Shown one piece after another: positions 57,841 through 64,000 of a DNA stretch of 64,000 nt. Origin of the DNA: Tetracentron sinense (taxonomy: Eukaryota > Streptophyta > Magnoliopsida > Trochodendrales > Trochodendraceae). A model generated the notes under the pieces. That model did no database searches. It saw only the letters and a list, made by a program, of their open reading frames with translations, and had not been told where the DNA came from. Location: NCBI GenBank assembly GCA_015143295.1, contig CM026562.1:15838041-15902040 (forward strand), in the 5' to 3' direction. The position numbers and the translations under genes are program-made. Each line of letters opens with the position of its first letter. The first letter of the stretch is position 1.

Positions 57841-58658
57841 TGAAAATGCATGTTTGTCTTGTCCTTGCCAAAAGCGAGGTAAAACATATCGTACGATATG
57901 CCCCACCTCTAAACCGTGTTCTTGAAAACGCCGATAAAACATGCCATGCATTCGTGCTCGTGAAATCGTGTGCATACTTGCATTTGGAATTAAATATGGC
58001 AATTTGGGGTAATTCACAAAGCATAACATATAACAATTTAAGTGAGTAATAATCTACACATTTTAAGAAATGTAAGAAACACACTATCATGAACCCTAAC
58101 AAATTTCAAGAGTACTTGAGCATGGGTTCCCTTAATTTATCATTTATTTTGTTCACCTTGGCATTTCATCAAACATAGGGTGTGTTGATTATTCACTTAA
58201 ACCTAGATCATGCTTTTCTAGGTGGGTTATGCTCACATCACACTTGTATGTTCCTTATTAGTACAATGCCCTTTCCCATTCATTCATCACATCATCCACA
58301 CGGCATCCTTTCGCCAACATCCACCTCCATTCACCCTTCATACCACCAATCTCATCACACATATATAAGTGAAGGAAAACGAGAAGAAATAAAGGAAAAG
58401 AGAAGCTATAACTAGGAGGGTAGCAAAGAGTACCGACCCGAATAGGGAAGAAAACCTTTGCAAAAACGTGCGTGAGATGCTACCGAGCTTGGAGAACGTG
58501 GTCCTCCCGAGCTTGACCGAAGCTTGGGGTGATCTAGGGTATCAAACCCTTGATTTCTCCTTCAAGAATAAACCCTAGGTTAGGATCCCCTTCTCCTCTC
58601 TCTCTAACTCTCAAAAATACTCTAGGTGTGTGAATGAGAGCCCTAAAGGCTCGGGCAA

Positions 58659-58666
58659 CCTTTATA
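58659..58666 (-). promoter_or_regulatory. TATA box of the element 3 LTR
   Basis: The minus strand reads TATAAAGG within ACCTATAAAGG. An initiator-like CTCATTCACAC lies about 25-30 nt downstream (about 58626-58640). An identical copy is at 63799-63806 in the 5' LTR. Confidence 0.6.
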
Positions 58667-58693
58667 GGTAGTGAAGAAACCCTAAAAATCCGA

Positions 58694-58900
58694 TTAAAAT
58701 TTCTGGATTCGCGATCTACGATCGATCATAACCTGTCTACGATCGATCATAAGTTGTACTACGATCCATCGCAAATTATCCACGATCGATCGTATATCGA
58801 CCCGAAACTTTTGTCAATTCCTGAGATTCTACGATCGATCGTAACCTCTACGATCGATCGTAACTCACCTACGATTGTTCGTAGGGTGTGCACGATGGGT
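58694..58900. repeat. U3 palindrome array TACGATCGATCGTA
   Basis: About eight units built on CTACGATCGATCGTAAC; intact units contain a 14-bp perfect palindrome. They sit directly upstream (in LTR sense) of the TATA box. The partial copy at 63853-64000 lacks one unit. Confidence 0.85.
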
Positions 58901-59130
58901 CGTAACTTGCAGCAAAATTCCATATTTTTCCTCCTTGTTTCGGCCATAACTTTTGACTCGCTCGTCGGATTTCGACGATTCAACTTGCGTTGGGTTCGTA
59001 CTTCGAAAAGAAACATTTCTGACATTTCGAAATTTCAAATTTCTTCCTTATTTATTAATTATACCTCTTTGAAGGCAAGATGGCAACGAAAGTGTCATGC
59101 ATTAAATGTGAAAAGGTCCGGGGCTCTACA

Positions 59131-59166
59131 TCCTCCCCCCCTTATAGGAATTTCGTCCTCGAAATT
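59131..59166 (-). other. PPT (59131-59143) and adjacent stem-loop (59149-59166) of element 3
   Basis: G-rich purine tract on the minus strand next to the LTR, and AATTTCG/CGAAATT arms around a 4-nt loop. Priming signals are retained although pol is gone. Confidence 0.88.
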
Positions 59167-59424
59167 AGGGCGTTACTAAATCAATCAAGGATACTTCCCC
59201 ATGCTTAACCTTTCCTACTGAACGATATGATAATCCTCTATTAATCAATATAAGGCTAGGCACTCACTTATTGGCGAGGCACCTAGTTTTCTCCTAAGAC
59301 TCAATATCATTCTAAATAGCTGGAAAAACTTTCATAACATAATGTAGCACAATTACATACAAGTGGCAACTAACTGCCAATGACAAAACACAAAATACAT
59401 TCCCTTCTGTAAACAAAAAAAATT
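59167..59424. other. Unassigned DNA between PPT and gag remnant
   Basis: About 260 bp of AT-rich sequence with no open frame or repeat recognised. It occupies the place of the ~3.4-kb pol region in elements 1 and 2. Confidence 0.6.
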
Positions 59425-60166
59425 TCTTCTCCCTCTCACATCCTCATGCCATATCCTTTGGTGCCTGAGCATTCCATCCTGGAGTGGCAAAGGCTTGTCC
59501 CTGGTTAGCCTAGTAAGGGGGCTGTGTGGACTGTTGGGGGCTTAATGCTTGTGTAGAACCCTGCGGAGGTGACCGCCTAACCGTGGGCCTACTTCCCCGA
59601 GAATAAGGTGGCATCTGACGGCTGGGACAATCCTTGATCAGGTGGCCCTGGCGACCACAGTGGAAACATCCACCGGAGATTCTCCTACACTCTCTGGCCA
59701 CATGCCTCCACCCACAAAGGGTACATATCTCGTAAGAGTAGGTGGAGGGCGCATATCCTGTTGCCTGAGATATTGCGAGGCAGGGTGGCTGCACGGTAGC
59801 CGTGTGCGATTCCGGTGGAGCAACCGAAAGAGAAGCCTGTGGTGCAGTGGGAGGACTCCGTACCTGCATATGTCTAGAGGACTGGTACCTAACCCATGCT
59901 TCTGCGACCAATGGGTCCATATCACCATAAAACACCGGGGGCCCCATCCTCCAAAGTGCCTCACTTCCTGTGGCATGATGTGTAGGGATAGGTAAAAGTA
60001 CCGCCGTAGGAATGGGGGTAGTGGGCTACCTAGTGGCAAGTATTGCTAGTGTCTCTGCTATGGATCCCAAGACCTGAGTGAGATCAGGCTGCTCATCCCT
60101 CAATGGAGGAGGAGATACTCCACCCCTCCTAGTGTGGTATCCACGACCCTGATCGCCACGTCTCAT
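59425..60166 (-). pseudogene. gag: gag remnant of element 3: ends kept, capsid region deleted
   Basis: The minus-strand ATG at 60166 begins a Gag N-terminus similar to element 1, closed by a stop near 60030. A second open piece, 59510-59947, goes from the conserved DPLVAEAW directly into the Pro-rich linker, so the capsid-type region (element 1 residues about 91-255) is missing. The zinc knuckle is intact (C94-x2-C97-x4-H102-x4-C107 of that piece), preceded by a second Cys/His cluster C75, C78, H82, C87. It cannot make a normal Gag and would need proteins from other copies to move. Confidence 0.85.
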
Positions 60167-61861
60167 GGTTTACTCCTGAGGACGATAGCAAAGCATGAGT
60201 CTAACTTGAATCCCATCAAAATCCGATATTGCATTTTCATAATAGTAAGTATTTATCAAAGTCTAGAACGTACATTAAGATACACATACCATAGCATAAT
60301 AATATACTCTAAGGTTCCTAGCGAAGCCAAGATGCGATGTTGGTTGTGTTGCAACTGGTTATGGTCTAAGGCTAACTCCTTAGTTGTTTCTTAAGGGCAA
60401 CAATTTCTCCTAACCAGAAGTTGGACTCAAGCCCCCAACCTATGCGAGCACATCGTGTATATATCTAAGTACAATTATAATCGTACAATTATACAAGTAG
60501 TTTTCTTACTGATGATAAGCTTCACACTTGATCATGGTATTAACTGATCACAAACTTAAGACCTTAGCCCGTTTGAAACTAATACTAATGACTAGTTCAT
60601 CTGATTGAGTTGTTTAGGTGATGCCCTCTAAATCTGGTGACATGTATAATGCTTCTAAGATCTACATGATGCATGCGGGATATGTATATGATATTCTTTT
60701 TGATATCCGTGTGATGTTCCTGCCATGTATGAAGTGCGTGCCATGTATGAAATATATGATGCCTAAGCTATGTATGCTGCCCATGATATGTATGAACGTG
60801 CATGCTACCCGTTGGAGTTAGTAATTTCTTTATTATTTTGGACTGGCATCGTGTCTAGAACGTGCCGCAGAATGAACGCGCATCTGTATCTAGACTAGGA
60901 CCGAGCACTGAGTCTAGGGCGTGCTGCAGGCGCGCATCTAGAAACGTGCATCAGACATCCGTGAGCTCATCCAAAAATTATGTTTAATTGGGACTGAGCA
61001 CTGGGTCTAAGACGTGCTGCAGAAAATGCGCAACTGTACTTAGAAGCGTGCATCGAGCATCCCTGGGTTGTTAAAATTATATTTGTTCCTTGAGTTAAAA
61101 CGTATTACTATCTAAACCTGTTTCTACTAGTCGTGGGGTTTCATGGAATTATCGTCATACCATGATGTGTGACTTATATTTCTTTGTGATGTAAGACGCA
61201 TCTAGTATAGTTTAACAAGTTTAAAATTACACCAAATGCTCATAATATTACTTATCAAGCCTATGTCCCTATTTTCGGAAATTCTAAATTATTTTTTTTA
61301 CAAATCTTGTAAGACGAAGGAGAATTCTACTGTCTCACTCGGAAGGCTATTATTTATGAAGACCCCATAGTACAGGGTATGGCAAGGACCTACCACCATT
61401 TACCAACTCACACATAGTCTGAACTCCAGCCGGAGTATTACTCAACTCATAAGTCTAGCTGGGAATTAATTCCTAACACATTGGTTGTCACTTAGTACGT
61501 GACATATAGTATGCACACCACATTTAATGCCCCCTAACAATACCACACATAATAGTATAAGTACATTGTATGCACACCATATAGCATATAACAATACTAC
61601 ATACAAAGTATAGTACCATCATATTCATCTCGTCAAGTCATCAGAGTAATTGTAATATTATACCTTGGTGTTCTAGCGTTTCTAAGACCTGTGCTTGGTT
61701 GGAGCAACCATTTTAGATTAAGACTAACGTTTAGTTTCACACTTAGAACAAGACTCACTTCCGACTTAATTCCATCCTTCCCAACATATGCTCTTGTCAA
61801 GCCGTGGTATAAGATTCTAAGTGACCCTAGAGACCTAAAGCCTAAGCTCTGATACCACTTC
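60167..61861 (-). other. Expanded leader of element 3 with PBS (61845-61857)
   Basis: 1.7 kb against ~0.36 kb in elements 1 and 2. Both ends match the short leader: near 61665-61735 and again, more diverged, near 60310-60420. The middle is therefore extra DNA flanked by duplicated leader sequence. It includes three imperfect ~90-bp units (60840-61070) with GAGCACTG.GTCTA and CGTGC.GCAG. No ORF with a recognised product is seen. The PBS complement is TGGTATCAGAGCT. Confidence 0.7.
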
Positions 61862-64000
61862 TGTCGCGACCCAAAACCCACCCTAGGAGTTAGAGTGAAT
61901 CTTGGACGACTTAATCATGACTTACAGGACTTGCTTGACGAACCAACCTGCAAAACCCACAGAACATATACAATAGAGGGTAACAGTGGAAGCATAACTA
62001 TAAACCACAGCGGAAGTCTAACAAACCTCTAAGTATATACACATCGTCCAAGTTTAATACAAAAGAAAACAAAACAAAGAAAATGCAGACATGCCCGCCA
62101 AAATACATGGATATAATCACTCATGCTCACCCACAGCTAATCCACTCAGAATCTAACACCACCCACTAATAACCCTCTACGGGAGGTTCCACCAAAGGCT
62201 CCTCGACGTACTCCTCCACCCATGGACCAGGAGCACAAACATCAAATGGAGCAGCAGCTCCCTCAGAACCTGCCGACATAAGAAGTACGGCTGAGCATGG
62301 AATACTCAGCGGGTACTAAATACTAACCAATAGTCATAGCATGAGATAACAATGCGCACATATATATATATATATAAGATAGGAACAGTTCATATCATAC
62401 AAGGAAGTAAAGCAGTTTGTAATCATGCTTGCATTCAGAAAAGCCGATAAAACCCTTGAAGACCTTGTGCACTTGACTTAACTGGAAATACCATTTCCGT
62501 GCTTGAAAACTTGTCATGTTTGTCTTATTTTGTCATATCATGCGTGTCATGCCATGTCATGCTTGTATCATGCGTGTATCATGCTTGCTTGTTCAGAAAA
62601 GTAATCTACTTGTGAGGGAAGGGAGACCCTTCTTCCTAGAATGCTCATGCTTGTCATGCTATGTCATGTCATGCCTACTCGGAAGAGTAAACTACTTGTG
62701 AGGGAAGGGAGACCCTTCTTCCTAGAATGCTCATGCTTGTCATGCTATGTCATGTCATGCCTACTCGGAAGAGTAAACTACTTGTGAGGGAAGGGAGACC
62801 CTTCTTCCTAGAATGCTTATGCTTGTCAAGCCATGTCTTGTCATGCTTGCTTGGAAAAGTAAACTACTTGTGAGGGAAGGGAGACCCTTCTTCCTAGAAT
62901 GCTTATGCTTGTCATGCCATGTCTTGTCATGCTTGCTTGGAAAAGTAAACTACTTGTGAGGGAAGGGAGACCCTTCTTATGAAAATGCATGTTTGTCTTG
63001 TCCTTGCCAAAAGCGAGGTAAAACATATCGTACGATATGCCCCACCTCTAAACCGTGTTCTTGAAAACGCCGATAAAACATGCCAAGCATTCGTGCTCGT
63101 GAAATCGTGTGCATACTTGCATTTTGGAATTAAATATGGCAATTTGGGGTAATTCACAAAGCATAACATATAACAATTTAAGTGAGTAATAATCTACACA
63201 TTTTAAGAAATGTAAGAAACACACTATCATGAACCCTAACAAATTTCAAGAGTACTTAAGCATGGGTTCCCTTAATTTATCATTTATTTTGTTCACCTTG
63301 GCATTTCATCAAACATAGGGTGTGTTGATTATTCACTTAAACCTAGATCATGCTTTTCTAGGTGGGTTATGCTCACATCACACTTGTATGTTCCTTATTA
63401 GTACAATGCCCTTTCCCATTCATTCATCACATCATCCACACGGCATCCTTTCGCCAACATCCACCTCCATTCACTCTTCATACCACCAATCTCATCACAC
63501 ATATATAAGTGAAGGAAAACGAGAAGAAATAAAGGAAAAGAGAAGCTATAACTAGGAGGGTAGCAAAGAGTACCGACCCGAATAGGGAAGAAAACCTTTG
63601 CAAAAACGTGCGTGAGATGCTACCGAGCTTGGAGAACGTGGTCCTCCCGAGCTTGACCGAAGCTTGGGGTGATCTAGGGTATCAAACCCTTGATTTCTCC
63701 TTCAAGAACAAACCCTAGGTTAGGATCCCCTTCTCCTCTCTCTCTAACTCTCAAAAATACTCTAGGTGTGTGAATGAGAGCCCTAAAGGCTCGGGCAACC
63801 TTTATAGGTAGTGAAGAAACCCTAAAAATCCGATTAAAATTTCTGGATTCGCGATCTACGATCGATCATAACCTGTCTACGATCGATCATAAGTTGTACT
63901 ACGATCCATCGCAAATTATCCACGATCGATCGTATATCGACCCGAAACTTTTGTCAATTCTTGAGATTCTACGATCGATCGTAACTCACCTACGATCGTT
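61862..64000 (-). mobile_element. 5' LTR of element 3, continuing beyond the window
   Basis: Begins TGTCGCGACCC next to the PBS. It contains an AT dinucleotide run (about 62361-62376), GAAGGG-hairpin repeats (about 62600-62980), the TATA box (63799-63806) and the start of the CGATCG palindrome array (63853 on). Confidence 0.9.
62166..62279 (-). CDS. LTR micro-ORF (37 codons), element 3
   Basis: Open copy of the MSAGSEGA family with one codon deleted in the acidic stretch (in frame) and the last Gln codon turned into a stop. It lies 10 nt downstream of the stem-loop at 62290-62310. Confidence 0.5.
   Translation of the reverse strand: MSAGSEGAAAPFDVCAPGPWVEEYVEEPLVEPPVEGY

Larger units (their letters stand above)
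57581..59130 (-). mobile_element. 3' LTR of element 3, truncated
   Basis: Contains U3 and part of R/U5. It stops within the GAAGGG-repeat array at the satellite junction, so roughly 700 bp present at 61862-62600 in the 5' LTR are missing. Confidence 0.88.
57581..64000 (-). mobile_element. Element 3: internally deleted chromovirus, pol absent
   Basis: On the minus strand: 5' LTR 61862-64000 (runs off the window), PBS 61845-61857, long leader, gag remnant, stem-loop, PPT, 3' LTR 57581-59130 (its 3' half missing). The internal region is only 2.73 kb and shows no RT, RNase H or integrase. The two LTRs are nearly identical where both are present, suggesting a young insertion or recent conversion. 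Its subfamily has CGATCG palindromes in U3. Confidence 0.88.

Noticed and set aside
58182-58415. Antisense open frame of ~77-107 codons shared by many LTRs
   Set aside because: Antisense to the LTR transcript, with variable ends and low-complexity His/Ser/Pro composition from CATTCACCATT-type sequence.

Overview
The window looks like repetitive nuclear heterochromatin of a flowering plant. I see no ordinary host gene, tRNA, rRNA or CRISPR array. The plant assignment rests on Ty3/gypsy chromovirus elements of the Tekay/Del type: iMet-tRNA primer-binding sites, Gag with a CCHC knuckle, PR-RT-RNaseH-INT followed by a C-terminal chromodomain-like tail, 5-bp target duplications, and a polypurine tract next to an AAATTTCG/CGAAATTT stem-loop. 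The species is not identified. The satellite may be pericentromeric or centromeric, but sequence alone cannot show that.

Layout. 1-1774: reverse-strand LTR fragment. 1775-7764: satellite block 1. 7765-24757: element 1 (+ strand), with giant composite LTRs, gag 12645-13865 and pol to 17368; a solo LTR (18324-20870, TSD ACTTC) sits inside its 3' LTR. 24758-41612: satellite block 2, with a tiny poly-A retroinsertion (36678-36726) and a 255-bp foreign insert (37189-37443). 41613-54436: solo LTR of a second subfamily ('B', TSD GTTTG), split by element 2 (43003-53553, - strand, TSD CTAGG, decayed gag-pol). 54437-57580: satellite block 3. 57581-64000: element 3 (- strand), an internally deleted, pol-less relative whose 5' LTR runs off the window.

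The satellite has a monomer of about 180 bp arranged in a higher-order repeat. Sixteen distinguishable monomer types (called M1-M16 here) recur in fixed order every ~2.8 kb. The clean copies are 1775-~4590 and ~37490-~40310; other copies show fused, lost or duplicated monomers.

The most interesting signals are in the retroelements. (1) Two copies carry a 148-bp AT-rich insert with GT..AG ends and a branch-like TTAAC exactly between Gag and protease. It contains the Gag stop and looks like a spliceosomal intron, so unspliced RNA would give Gag and spliced RNA Gag-Pol. (2) Every LTR subfamily here carries a conserved 37-46 codon micro-ORF (MSAG[S/T]EGA...PWV.EEY) just downstream of a conserved GCTGAG/CTCAGC stem-loop. 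(3) The U3 region of each LTR subfamily has a different array of short palindromes at the same place upstream of the TATA-like box. (4) Element 1's LTRs are double LTRs, with one start and two complete 3' ends, at both ends of the element.
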